A stretch of DNA of 64,000 nucleotides from contig JAPDRO010000005.1 of NCBI GenBank assembly GCA_030247885.1, positions 992,001 through 1,056,000 on the forward strand, in the 5' to 3' direction. This DNA is from Taxawa tesnikishii (nom. ined.) (Eukaryota; Ascomycota; Dothideomycetes; Dothideales). Position numbers and translations under genes: made by a program. Shown piece after piece: positions 11,018 to 23,200 of the stretch. Numbering within the stretch: position 1 is the first letter of the stretch; every line of letters starts with the position of its first letter. The notes under the pieces were generated by a model that searched no databases, was not told the DNA's origin, and saw only the letters and a list, made by a program, of their open reading frames with translations.

Positions 11018-12993
11018 AGTCCTAGTAAAAGTGGGTCTACCAGATTATAGCAGAAAACCGTCTCATCATGTGCCATTGGATGGAAGCCTACTTGCATAGC
11101 ATGCGGTCAGTCAAAATGAGGTAGGATTCGTGATCTCAACACACTGTGTTGACGGAAATGACACACTACAAGAAGACAAGCGTTTGATTCTGGGTTCTGT
11201 GTTCAGGAAACTTGTTAGTAAGTGGTCAACGGTTGGTTTTGCCTTCAGGTCCAGGGGTTAGCAACAGAGAAAGGACCACGGTAGCTGAGCATCTCTATAG
11301 ATGAAGCTTCCTACAAACACTTGCCTTCATAGAGCGATAGTAGATAGATCTTCAGTCAAGTAAGGGAACTATAGATTCTAGTTGGGTCTCTCCCTTCCTT
11401 TCTTACACAACATCCCATCCCTCGCGCTATTCTCAGCCAACCACCTATAGCAATGATGTTCTCTTGTCATCATTCAACAAGCAAGTAAGCATCACGGCAG
11501 GTCAGCTTGACATCAGAAGATGCGCACGTCTTTCTGTACCACTCATCCTCACGGATAGCAACTCACCACTCACACTTCCACATACTGCGCTATCCATACT
11601 CGCTCTCACTCTATTCATTTTCTGCATTCTGACAGTATCGCATAGCTTCCTTGTACTCCAAGATGAGCACTCTCTCGCTCCGCCACCCATCCGCGGCCGC
11701 TAACACCGCACCATCACCACCAGTAGCCTCGGATTGCAGGCTTCCAGCGCCCTCACACTTCCCTCGAACCAGAATTACCGATAGGCAAGGTGCATCCCAG
11801 GGCAGGGGTCAGCGCAAACGCACCCAGCACTCGCAGGGCCAAGGAGAGAACCGCCATACGGATGCGCCACGCAAGAAAAAGAGGAAGAGGACTTTGAGGT
11901 GTGGGTATGCGGACTGTGAAAGAGAGCCCGCCGTAGGATGTTGAATCGAGATCGAAGCGGCGTTGTGCTAATGGAAGGTAGGGGAGAAAAGGTGTTGGAG
12001 CTCTCGAAGGTGGTGAAGAGTGGGTAAGGTTCTGTTCCAATGCGAAGTGTTGGTGGTGTGTGCTGCCATTTGAGAAATATCGCCAGTAGAGTAGGAGAAT
12101 ATGGAGGCTAGCGCAGTGAGAAGGGAGCGGCTGCGGACCTCGTGCACATAGCTCACGTGCCCATAATGAGAGGACTCTGAAAGCATACAAGAATGCAAAC
12201 GGATGCCTAGTTTAGTACGTTTGCTACGCTTGACGTATGCCGAAAGGGGAACAAAAAGGGTGTCGCAACCTCAAAACTCACTCAACTTCCTTGCTCCATC
12301 ACCACGCAACCATAGTCGTCACTAATCACAGTCACGTTCACGATCCTGCTCGATGAGATTCACCGGACATCCCACTGCGTGTGTTGAAAGAAATGCAAGG
12401 AGCTTGCGGCTGCCTCGCTAAGAGGAGGGCCATTGTATCTCCAGCTCTGAGCAGGAATACGAAGGTAAGCACATTCAGAGCTCGACAATCAATTGTGTAT
12501 GTTCAGTGGACTATTGCAACCTTCCCAGATACTGTCCTTTATATCTAACAGCCCCAACTTCCCGGTACTCGACCTGTCGAAGCACGACCGCCACCACCTC
12601 CTCCTCTTCGAGCGAGCAACAGCCCACTCTGTATACATATATACTCTTGTGTCGAGGGAATCTTCGGCGTGCCTTGCTCTACCGACTGAGACACACCCTT
12701 CTCTTGCAACCTGCTCCTGCATCTTCCAGGCTTTCACGATGTGTCTCCGGTGTTGTGACGGAAGAAGTGAACAACGAGAACCCCTTGGCCTCAGCTTCCT
12801 CGAACGCACGTTGTGACTGCAGTGTTTGGAGCTCTTTCTATATATCTTCCGACATCCATCCACGACTACCAGTTCCCGACACAGCACCCGCGACTGCAAT
12901 TCTCAACACATCCTCGACGCACAGCCATACGCCTCTTCAAACATTCGCTTGCATATCCCTCTCAACCTTCGAACTCAAGCAAGAAGATTCAGC

Positions 12994-14991
12994 ATGTCGC
13001 CAGGCGATCAAAACCGCTCGAGTGACCGTGCCTTCTACGACCATGGAGGTGATGATTTCAGGTAAGTCCCCTCTCGCGCACGACCAATACATCCCCCTAT
13101 ACGTCCATCCCTTCCAAATGTGACTTTTTTGAGGTCCGTATCGCAAAACAAACGCATTGAGCGTACATGTCCTCAGCCCCTAAGACTTCCAACGATTTAC
13201 CAAAACTCTTGACTAACCACTCTATCCTCTCAGCAACTCTGGCTTGATCGACCCGATGTTAGTGAGCCAGGCCATCCACGAGCAGACTTCTGCACCTACA
13301 CATTCCTATCAGACGAGCAACACCACCAACTCTGAAGCCCAGAACTCCGGCAATGTTGTGGCTGTTGAAGGCACTGCGGGCGCGTAGATCCCTGGCTCAA
13401 CCGTTGGCAACTCGGTGTACACAACAGATGACAGAGTCTATATGAATGTGCATGGACAGCCAATGATGTCGACTGTCGTGTACCCAAGTGGTCACCAGCC
13501 AACCGGCGCTAGAGCGACCGCGCTCAGTTCTGGTCGTCCGCAAACCATCCCACTGCAACTCCTCATGCAGCAATCGGGATACCACACCAACCTATCCGCA
13601 GGCGTACAGAACCCGATGGGCTCAGTGCAGAGCTCTGCTCCTCTTCAGTATGGATGGTATCACGGCACTGGCATTCATCCGTCCATCCAGCAGACAGCAT
13701 ACCACGGCGTCCCAATGCCCCACGGTTCTGGCCAGAGCACTCTGCCACATGGCCCAATTCCACAACCCTCACTTGGTAGCGTTCAGTCGATGCCGCAAGC
13801 TCCTGCTCCTCGTGATCTGCCAGCAGCGCAGCAGGACGACCCTGATTCTCTATGGTCATCCTACAGCGTCAACGAGAACCCTAACAGTCACCCAAGCCGT
13901 GGGATCTCCTGCAACTCTCATGTCTACCTGAACCAACCCCCGCTGACTACACACCGCTGCCCGATGATGACTTCGGCACTATGCGTACGGACCCCAGGCA
14001 GCACATTGAGAACATATACAACGCCATGCGTCACCCGCTAACCTCGGGAGACAAATGGGCGCAGAACCAGGGCAACAGGATCATCAAGAGAGGCTGGAGC
14101 CAGAAGCATGTGCAAGCGACCGCGACGAACCTGCTCGACCGCATCATCGATATGCACGAGCACAGATGCCGCATCCCTCTGGTCAATCTACTGCTCAAGC
14201 CGACGCTGTAAGAGACAGGTCTGAAGTGCAGTGAGCGTGTGGATACCATCGTGCAGATCCTCAGGGATAGCAAGCTCGTTGTCTACGACGTCCTCTCTAC
14301 CGAACACTTCCGGCAGCAGCTCTCCGCCGCCCCGTTTGATTACTCCAAGCGCAAGGTTCAGAACCGTCAAACCAATTTGAAGCGCGGTTCCAAGACAGCA
14401 ATGACGAAGGCTATCACCAAGGCAAAGAAGGATAAGGATCAGCGACAGATGGTCAAGGCCGTTCACAAAGCCAAGAAGGACAACGATGAGGAGTTGGCTT
14501 CCGCTCTCCAGCAGGCCCTTGATGAGAGCACCTGTGACATCGCGGCAGTGAAGCTGGCGCTCCGCGGCGGGCTTCCAGACAACGTGTTTGAGGATGACGA
14601 GGGCGATCTCGACACCTTGTTCACTGCTCCCGGCAACGGTTCAGCTATGCCTCCACCACAGGTTCTGCCTCCACCACAGACTCCGGCCAGCCGCAAGCGT
14701 GAGCGGTCCACCCGAGGCGCTTCCACACCGAGCACTGCGATGTCAGCTCTGGGAAGGGGCATGGACGCCACCACACTCACTCCTTCGAGCCCAACCGTTC
14801 AAGCTCAGAGCAGCCGTGCCGCACGCAGAGAGGGCCTCAGACAGCTCCAGGCGCAGCAGTATGAGGAGGTGCCTGAGGAAGACTCCGAAGAAGATGGTGA
14901 GGAGGTGCCCGGGGAATACGGTGAACACTACGAAAAGGCAGTGTCCCCAAGCAAGCTTGCTAAGCTTAACAATAGCTCCAAGCGCTCATAA
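12994..14991 (+). pseudogene. Decayed accessory protein gene (unknown function)
   Basis: A two-exon gene: ATG at 12994 (MSPGDQNRSSDRAFYDHGG), exon 1 to 13061, intron 13062-13233 with a good GTAAGT donor and CAG acceptor, then a long exon to 14991. The product would be about 600 residues: a Gln/Ser/Pro-rich N-terminal half, a central helical segment (MRTDPRQHIENIYNAMRHPL ... WSQKHVQATATNLLDRIIDMH), a basic coiled region KAKKDKDQRQMVKAVHKAKKDN, and an acidic C-terminus with EEDSEEDGEE. It is broken by an in-frame TAG at 13387 (after EGTAGA), TAA at 14209 (after LLLKPTL) and one frame break near 13885-13895. Both stops are one C-to-T change from CAG/CAA. Resembles lineage-specific Dothideomycete proteins in style, but no family name can be assigned. 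It could be expressed as fragments. Confidence 0.6.
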
Positions 14992-15073
14992 GCTCTGAGG
15001 TCCACCTATCACCTCCCTCAGGAATTGCTCTCATCCCATGTCACCGGCGCTCAAAACTGCCTTACCCAAATGC

Positions 15074-15830
15074 AAGACCAAGCTACTCGTGTACGCGGAC
15101 TAGCCGCTCGAGCTATTGAACTGCTGAGAGCTCGGCCAGCTTCTGGACATGGACGTTGTGTGCATCCGTGCCAGCCAGGGCCGAGCCGCCCGGGCGACCG
15201 CCATCGCCCAGTTTTTGACGCACGACAACGTCAAGGCCTGTTTCGCCTCCTCCAAATCCGGCGCCGTAGCCATGACCCTCCAGGGCGCCAGCTACCACAC
15301 GCTCATTATGGACGTACTCTCCGTTCCCACCATGCGGCAAGTCATCGGTCGTCAATTCCGCATCGGCTAAGAGTTCCGACAGTCTATCTACCTTATGACC
15401 ACGGACCACTCATACGACCAAGTGCTTCAGCGCAAGGCCGCGAAGAAGATGTTGCCCTAGCTCGTAAGCATGGGCGGCTTCAAGCCAGACGACGAGGAAT
15501 TCGCCCGCGCGATGGGCGTCACCGACTCCATCGACACGAGTAACCCGAAGTTCATGAGAGCTTCGAGTCCACTTCGACAGATACAGGCAGAAGGTCGTCG
15601 CGGAGAAGGCGAAGGCGGTCTTTCGAGAAATGATCGGAGCCAGGACGTCGTTCCAGGGATGGGACGATACGGTGCTAGAACTCAGGGACTTCCTTCCACA
15701 CGAACGCCACCACAACTCGCAAAAGATGAAGCAGAAGGCCATAGAGAATTGGCAGAAAGACCTCGCCGACGCCAAGTCTGAGCACAGCGTAACCCTCACG
15801 AGTGCCACGTCCATGGCTTCATGTACATAG
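15074..15830 (+). pseudogene. SNF2-family helicase, C-terminal fragment, decayed
   Basis: Only the helicase C-terminal lobe is present: KTKLLVYAD, then CIRASQGRAARATAIAQFL, ASSKSGAVAMTLQGASYH (motif V region), IMDVLSVPTMRQVIGRQFRIG (motif VI, Q/R finger), YLMTTDHSYDQVLQRKAAKKMLP, and a family tail MGGFKPDDEEFARAMG, GARTSFQGWDDTVLELRDF. The DEAH-containing N-terminal lobe is absent. In-frame stops fall at about 15101, 15122, 15368 and 15458, and one frame break near 15565. Three of the four stops (TGA for Trp, TAA and TAG for Gln) are transition-type. Related Dothideomycete helicases are often multicopy in accessory regions, which would expose them to RIP. It lies directly after the first pseudogene in the same orientation. 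Confidence 0.72.
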
Positions 15831-16385
15831 CTTTCCATACCGACAAAAATCCTATTATGGCGTTTCGACCACTATCTGCAGCCAGCTATCTTCCTACGTG
15901 ATTCTCTCGTCAGCGCCAGTTGCCGCATTAGCCGCTTTGGGAGAGTTCCTTCCACTACCTTTCAACGCCGCAACTTCAGCTTACGCAGATCCCACACGCA
16001 CATGCTCGATATACTGTGCATTCCACCACGTTACCAGCAACATCGATAGCACCCGAAAGGGTAATCGTGTCGAATAGAGGGAGCTAAGATACAAGGTGAG
16101 TCGTATGATATGCTCGCCTGCTTTGCTTTGCTTCGCTTTGCCCTGACCTGCGCAACCATAATATCAATCGGAATGTTGACGATGGTTCGAATGCAACCTT
16201 CTTCGCCGACTTCTTTTCTATCTTTCCACCCCAGTATGATGCAAACATTTTGATCGAACAACTTGTCATAATTCATCCTATGTCAAACCCAGAAGCTACA
16301 CCAGAGCACCAGAACAAGGAGGGGTATTATGCAAACGCCAAAACCTTCGAAGCAGATCGCGACATCAGCTCATCCACGCTTTTGA
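15831..16385. other. Intergenic
   Basis: Between the helicase fragment and the convergent GPI-protein gene. A TTTGCTTTGCTTCGC low-complexity patch near 16120; otherwise nothing recognised. Confidence 0.5.
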
Positions 16386-17073
16386 TTAGAGCACCAAAGC
16401 GGCGGCAAGTACACCAGCCGCAGCCGCAATTGAGGCATCGAGTCCGAAACTCCTGGCCGCCGCGTTCCCGGCGTGGCCCGTTGAGCCGGTCGGGGTTGCG
16501 GTGGCAGCAGCCAGCTTCTCCAGACCGGCCGTGATAGTCACAGAGCCATAAGCGCTTGCCAGATCGCTCGACGCGAGAGTCGAAGTGACCGTTTGGGTGC
16601 CGTTGACCGCCGGGCTCGTCATCGCGCAGATCGCCGCTGTGGTGCCGCTGAGGGTGCAGTCCACGATCATGGTGTTCAGGATCGTGTTTGAGGCGTCTGC
16701 ATAGCTCGGGAAAACGGTAGACAGGTGGTAGGTCGAGGGTCCTTGGGTGATTGTCATCGTGTCTTGAGCTGTGTTAGCTTGGAATCTGAGGGACCAGATG
16801 GGGGCTTTAGGGCACTGAGGACGTACCTAGGATTCCACATCCGGTATCGTCTGTGTCATCGGCGCTGGCGGTGCTGCTTGGGCAAGATGCAGCGTATATG
16901 GTAGCGGTCGGCCCGGCAGTGACGATCGAGGCGACGACGTCGCCCACCACGCCCACGCCGAGGATCCGGTTGACGTTGGAGCTGGAGCCTGTAGAGGAGG
17001 AATTCGAGACTTGAGCGAAGGTAGAAGTGGCAAGCAGAAGAAGGCCAGCGATAGTCGCAATGGTAGTGTACAT
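16386..17073 (-). CDS. Small GPI-anchored secreted protein
   Basis: 209 residues from two exons (16827-17073 and 16386-16768; intron 16769-16826, 58 nt, phase 1). Residues 1-20 (MYTTIATIAGLLLLATSTFA) are a clear signal peptide, followed by a Ser-rich N-glycosylatable start (QVSNSSSTGSSS). Four cysteines (SCPSS, GCGIL, VDCTL, AICAM) could form two disulfides. The C-terminus ends in a hydrophobic stretch (IAAAAGVLAAALVL) after small residues, the pattern of a GPI-attachment signal. Probably cell-wall or membrane attached. This type is common in Dothideomycetes without known function. No frame problem. Confidence 0.85.
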
Positions 17074-17802
17074 ATTGGATGGGAGATTGAAGGTGAAAAA
17101 GTAAGGTTTACGTGGTGAAGTTACTTAACGAATGTCTACATAAACGAGTGACGGTAAGAGATGCTAATGGGTTTTCTCAAAAATATCGGTAAGAGAAGAG
17201 TAAGTGATAAGTTATAAATGCGAGACAATGCCCGGAAGAAATATTGTGTCTGCTTATTGGTACCTTGCCTGCCTTTGCTACGGCCTGCCTATTATTAGTC
17301 TAGGTTGAATGGTACGGTGGTACGTGACGGGGATGACACGAGCGAAGGATTCAGGCACACTCGGGATTGGACGAGGTCAACGCCAAGGCCTCCCATCCCC
17401 TCGACACCGCCGCACCATGCACGTAAGTTGTTGTTGAGCTCAGCTTTGAAGGCATAAGACGGATCAACAGAGTCATGCAGATAGATTGCTGTGTACGTTT
17501 GTAGCTGTCCGGTGAAGTTTTACAACACCTCATTGAACACCACAACAGCATCCTCTTGAGTGTACATCGTCGCTGAGTTTAACTTTGTCGACAGCGGTAA
17601 GGCATTGACGAGGCTCCTTTCGGTTTCAGTTCTCATGATTGAACAGTATCTGAACATGGTCGGCCAAAAGCATTGCTGCATGATACTTGGTATCAAAACT
17701 AGAGCACTACAACTCGCTAGAATCCGTAGTTTCTTTGTTACATAACATGCTACAGCACCAAGTTGTTCAGTCCGAAAGACATTGGCCTTGTTCAACCGCC
17801 GT
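17074..17802. other. Intergenic, GPI protein promoter / GH5 3' side
   Basis: Upstream region of the GPI-protein gene and downstream of the GH5 gene, both on the minus strand. AT-richer near 17100-17240. Short frames at 17351-17551 and 17560-17745 have no recognisable motif. Confidence 0.5.
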
Positions 17803-19275
17803 CTACTGGTAAGTAAGATCAGCAAGCGGTCCAGGACACGGCGCAATTGGCAGCGCGACCTCTCCCGGATCCTGACCCATCATCCTGAAGAAATGAGTTC
17901 TGATTGTCTCAATCTGCGTGTTGTTCTCCGCTGTGTTCAATGGGTTTCCATACTGCAGCGTAAAGCCGTCGCTATGGTTGACATATTGGTTGCAGTTGGG
18001 CACGTTGTGCATAAACAGGCTCCAGAAAAGATCGCCCGCGACGATCGGTTGTGTCTTGTTCTGGTCCGCTTCGATGATGTCGTAGAAGCTCTGCAGCGAG
18101 GGGCTGCCTGGGCTGTTGTTCGTCCAGTCGTATTCGCCTGCTATGTAGACTTTGTTGGCTGCGCCGACCGCAGCGATGCCCTCGGCTAACTTGGTCAGGT
18201 TGCGTGGATAGAAGTGGTCTTCGTAGCTGCAAGTTTTGTTAGTGAATGAGAGCTTTTCTCGTATTCTGGTTTCGGCTTACACGTCAACGGTTGGAATGCT
18301 CAAGTGTGTCTGGTTGATGCCGTAAGTGCCGTCGAAAACGAGCTTGTGTGGTGCGAGCTGCTTGATGTAGGCTGAAATCTCAGAGGTCCACGAGTTCGGA
18401 ACGTCCATGTCGCCGAAGATCGGTCCACTGAGCTCATTGCCGGTGGAGTAGGCGAAGATGGTTGGGTCTTCGGCGTAGCTCAGACCAGTGTATGGGTTAA
18501 CATGGGTGATGAGGTGCTGGATGTAGGCCTTGAAGTCGTTGATGATTGTGCGGTTTGTGTAGAACTGCTGGACTTGGGGTCAAGGTTGGAATAGCCGTTG
18601 GCAGTGCTGATGTTGAAGCCACGCCACCTCAGAAAGACAAACTTGCCACCGTGGTAGTAGTCGTAGTTATCGATCAAGGGCGCAAAGATCCTAAGGCCGT
18701 GCTGGCGAGCTTGATAGACAGCCCAATCGATGGTATCGAACGCAGCATCGTTGAAGACACCCAGCGTAGGCTCCAGCGATAGAGGGTTGCCGACCGAAAT
18801 ACCGAGCGTCTGAGACCTAATAGTATGGGCACCCATGGTTACAAGTGTGTTCATGATCTCGGTGATACGGCCATGGGTCGGGTAGCTCGCGTTGTAGGGG
18901 GCGTAGAACGGCTGACCGGCGGGTGGGATCACATTCTCGTCAAGGCCTAGCCAGTAGACGTTTGCGCCAGATGCTGTCCAGCGTTTTCCGTCGAGTTGAA
19001 GCTCAGAGTCGGATCGTGTGATGTAGGTGTTCCTCTCCAAGGCAACCTGATGCAGCGGTTAGTGTGGTACATGGCAAAGATGCTCGCTGGTCTCTTACCT
19101 CAATGGGCTCGACATAGCTCTGGACAATCTGACTTGGTACAGGCGCAAATGGTCCCTTCAAAGCAGCGTCGCCATTGAACAATTGGCCAAGCTTAGCAGT
19201 TATAGTACCGACGGTATTCGGCCAAGGAAAGGCAGCGGCCGGAGCAGCCAGCAGGGTGATGGCACTGTACTTCAT
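17803..19275 (-). CDS. Secreted glycoside hydrolase family 5 (mannanase/glucanase-like)
   Basis: Three exons (19099-19275, 18281-19046, 17803-18226) with 52- and 54-nt introns; 455 residues after one base is restored. N-terminal signal peptide MKYSAITLLAAPAAAFPWP. GH5 TIM-barrel landmarks: SGANVYWLGLDENV (strand 1), MGAHTIRSQTLGISVG, LRIFAPLIDNYDYYHGG, YSTGNELSG with the acid/base Glu, and YIAGEYDW with the nucleophile Glu. The layout is that of the fungal endo-beta-1,4-mannosidase-like GH5 group, which attacks plant or fungal wall polysaccharide outside the cell; exact substrate not deducible. A single missing base near 18571-18579 breaks the frame between YSNLDPK and VQQFYTNRTIINDF. Neighbour of a GPI wall protein. 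Confidence 0.88.
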
Positions 19276-20274
19276 CGTGAGACTGTTCTTCCAGCAGCAC
19301 TGTTCTTCGAACACCAAAGGAAAGGTGGCGATAGAAGAGAACAAAAAGATGCACAGAGATGAACCAGGGGTATATATACACGTCCTACCTCATTAGGCAT
19401 GGAGCACCGCTCTCCGCACCTGCGAGCCGCCATCACGCACTGGCAACATGCCGATACTATCTCGCTACGGTATCCTTCCACTCTAACTCTGGGTTCCCTA
19501 GCCAGGTGTCTTGTCGCTCATGATGCAAGACTACATGGGAAGAGGATATTTGCAGGGTGATTGATGCAGGCACGCTTGGAAAAAGACATGCCACTTTGCC
19601 GGATTCGCGGCGGAGCCTCTCACTCCGTTCCCAATGTTGCAGGAGCCCCCGCAGAACCTGCAGCACATACCCCGTGGTCCCGTGGTAAAAGAGGTCTAGG
19701 AACGAAAGGAGACGGTCAAGCGGTGCTGCAATCCGCGTCGGCTTCGGCTTGGCAATAGTTGCTGCTGTTGTTGCTGCAAAGGCTCTTACACGACTCCCGA
19801 AGAAGCGGCAGTAAGACATGTCCCACCCGCACAAGACGGTGAACAGCCTTGGAGCATGGACGCTCAATCCCATGGCCGATAATTGAACACAAACTTACGT
19901 ACAACAGGCACAGCACTGTGACTCCAACATAGGGTTGACAGTGTAACCTTAGGATTACTTATGATGAGGGAGAGGCACGAAGATCTCGGAAGTTTCATGG
20001 TCGGAATAAGGATGTTTACAGAGGAACACGAGATGAGAAACAGCCCCCAGCCCAGGACAATAATATTCACAGCGGGCCTATGAGACAAAGGAACGCCAGT
20101 CCGCCTTTCGCCTTGCACAGGTCAGATCGAGCTTTTCCGTCAATGGCCCAGCAGCAATCCCTATAAGCGCCCATCCGTTCTATCGACTGAACACACCAGC
20201 CTGAGCTCCATGAAGCGCTAACAATGCTCCGCCGAACGCAGGTACAAAACAAAAATCATCAAAGCAATGGTTTC
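19276..20274. other. Intergenic, GH5 promoter side
   Basis: About 1 kb upstream of the GH5 start and downstream of the Ca2+-ATPase stop (both minus strand). No gene recognised; small frames here have no motif support. Confidence 0.5.
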
Positions 20275-23200
20275 CTACGACGAAGAAGGTTCCTTATCCT
20301 TCCCCTTCATGTCCGGCTGGCCCGCATACGGTCCTGTGTTGAAAGCAGGCGTCGTCTCCGTCGCCTGGCTTGGCGGATGGTTCCCCGCAGTCTCGACCGG
20401 ATCCTCGACGATGATGGGATCGCGCTGCTTCGTATCTGGGTGAACGTCGAGCTGAGAACCGTATTCGCGGCTGAGGTCGCTCTTTGAACGCGCCCGCGAG
20501 AACTTGAGACTGTCGTTGTCGCCGCCGTCCGGATTGCGCCGCTCGATAGGTGACCAGCCGCCCACGCTGCCTGCGATGATGCCCGCCATGGCCGCGCCTG
20601 CAATCGTCGAGTTGCCACGCGAGCGGCCGCGGCGACGGGATTCGGGTCTGCGCGCGGGTGAGGGCGGGGCACCTTCCTGGCTCTCTACGGGCTCGCCGTT
20701 GGGCGTCTGGGGCAAGGAGGTGCTGCTGCGAGAGCGAGAGGGGCTGCGAGAGCGCATGATGGCCTGGCGAGGATGTTGCAGCTTGAACTTGAGGTTGTTG
20801 AGACGGCCACCTTTATACCTTTTGATGAACGCCAGCTCGTCGCGGATGTCGATAAGCGCTTGGTTGAACTCGAAAGGTTGTTCCTCGTCGGAGACGACAA
20901 GTTTGGGCGTGCTGCGGCGGCGTAGCCATTCAGGAATGCATCTGCGAACAAGCTCATCTGGGATGAGACGGATAACGACACCAATGGGAATTGAAAGTAG
21001 ACCCAATATTATCGAGTAACCCCATTGAGCACCGTTAAGCCTGGTGACGGAGAAAGCGCGGCCACCGACGAAGATGATCATTATCTGGCCACCAATCATG
21101 ATGGCGTTGATGCCAATGAAGAAGATGTTGCGTTGGACGCCCTCAAAGATATTGAACTTGTTATCCAGCCGACGGTTGTTGAATTCGTTGAAGATCTGCA
21201 TCCAGACAAAAGTGTTGAACACGAGAGTTTCCAGTTGGGCTTGCTCCCTAGCGCTCTCGTAGGACAGAATTTTGGTTCCACCAAAGTAGAGAATGAAGGT
21301 TACGACAAGCTGGTAGATCGCTTGACCGATTATCATCTTCCACATATTCAGCGTGATCAGTGATGCGGATTTGGGGTTGGGCTTGCGGTTGAGAATCTTG
21401 CGGGTTGGAGGATCGGTAGCAAGTGCAAGAGCGGCGAATGTGTCCATGATTAGGTTGACCCACAACAGCTGGACAGCTGTGAGAACCGAAGCCTCTTCGC
21501 TGCTGGACACCGCGGACACGAAAGCCAAGATAACTGCAGTGATGTTTACCGTAATCTGGAACTGAAGGAACTTCTGAACGGCGTCGTTGACTGCACGACC
21601 CCACATGAGGGCCTTCACAATCGAAGCAAAATTGTCATCCATAAGGATGATGTCCGAAGCTTCCTTTGCGACTTCAGTACCGGCAATGCCCATGGAGAAT
21701 CCGACGTCAGCAGCCTTCAGCGCTGGAGCGTCATTGGTTCCGTCACCGGTGACAGCTACGGTTTCACCCATCTCCTTCAGGCGCTTAACCAGGACTCGCT
21801 TGTCGTCCGGAGAGGATCTGGCCAGAACTTGAAGCTTAGGGATGATCTCTATCTGCGCCTGCTTGCTCATCTTGCGGAAAACGGGACCTTCCAAAGCGAC
21901 GCCGCCGGGGGTGTAGATACCACATTCCTTGGCAATGGCCTTTGCAGTCAGGATGTTGTCACCAGTAACCATGCGCGGGAAGACACCAGCTCTAATGCAG
22001 TCCTCGACGGCTTCGGCAACTCCCTCGCGGAGCGGATCCTGAATACCGACGATACCCAAGAAAGTCATGTCCTTGAGAACATCCTCAAACACAGCCTGGG
22101 TCTTGTCATCTTCCGAGCGGCGGACACCACGAGGAGGCCATTGTTCGAAATCGCGGTAGAGGAACCCGATTGTACGAAGGGAACGCGAGGCGTATTCTTC
22201 AATCAAGCGAGAGAGCGTCTGGTTGTTATCCTTCGACATAGACACGCTGTCGGTACCCTTGGCCGGATCCCTGATGATGCTGGTGCAGTGGCCCAACATA
22301 ATTTCAGAAGCACCCTTGACGTACAGTCTGTGCCTGTTGTTGCCGAGCTTGAGGACGACAGCCATACACTTGCGGCCGGAGTCGAAAGGCATCATCTGCA
22401 CGATGTTGGCGTTCGACCTCTCCACACTGACAGGTCCCATTCCCAGGTGGTCACGTGCAAAGGTCAGTAAAGCGGTTTCAGTCTTCGATCCGATGAATGT
22501 CGGCTTTCCCTTCTCTTCACCCTCAAACGCGGTCGAGTTGACGGAAATGGAGTCTTTCCAGAGCGTCTTGACCTCGTCGCTCAGAGAACCAACGAACTCA
22601 GCAGTGCCAACATCATCGAGCCCGCTGGTAACGGCGTCAGAAGCAGCACCGGAAGGGCTGTCAGAGCCCTGTGTGACACGGCTGCTGAACCTCGACGAGG
22701 TACCAATGGTTCCGGCTACGACAGTCATCACATTTTGGGTAAGGGTACCCGTCTTGTCAGAGCAGACAGTCGTCGCGTTGCCCATGGTTTCGCAAGATCG
22801 AAGCACACGAACGAGGTTGTTGTCTTTTGTCATCCTTTTCGTCGCAAAGGCGAGAGCAAGGGTAACTGCAAGAGGAAGACCTTCTGGCACAGCCACGACC
22901 ACAATAGTAACCGCTACTATGAGGATATTGAGGAACCTTTGGGCCTTCATTGAAGGCGAATCATGGTTGTGTGGGAGTTGTGCCAGGAACTTGATCAGGA
23001 GCACGACAAAAAGAAGCAGAGCAGCAGCACCACCGAGCTTCGCAATGTACTCTGCAAGTACGTTCAGCTTCGATTGTAGCGGGGTGGGGTCGTTGTCTTC
23101 CCGGAGAGACATCATCGTCTTGCCGTAGCTTGAGTTGACGCCTGTGGCAGTAACTAAGAAAGATCCGACGCCTTCCTGGACTTTGGCGCCAGAAATGATG

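Larger units (their letters stand above)
8934..12993. other. Gene-poor 4-kb accessory stretch
   Basis: No convincing gene. Short frames such as 8997-9374, 10418-10648 and 11663-11944 (basic, KKKRKRT-containing, 93 codons) show no family motif. The stretch holds a cluster of hairpins at 10138-10260 and a pair of diverged 30-bp repeats at 10801 and 10988. The last few hundred bases are CT-rich and are probably the promoter/leader of the pseudogene that starts at 12994. Confidence 0.55.

Noticed and set aside
11663-11944. 93-codon frame with KKKRKRT patch
   Set aside because: No homology recognised and no neighbouring exon; could be a gene remnant but not supported enough to list as a gene.
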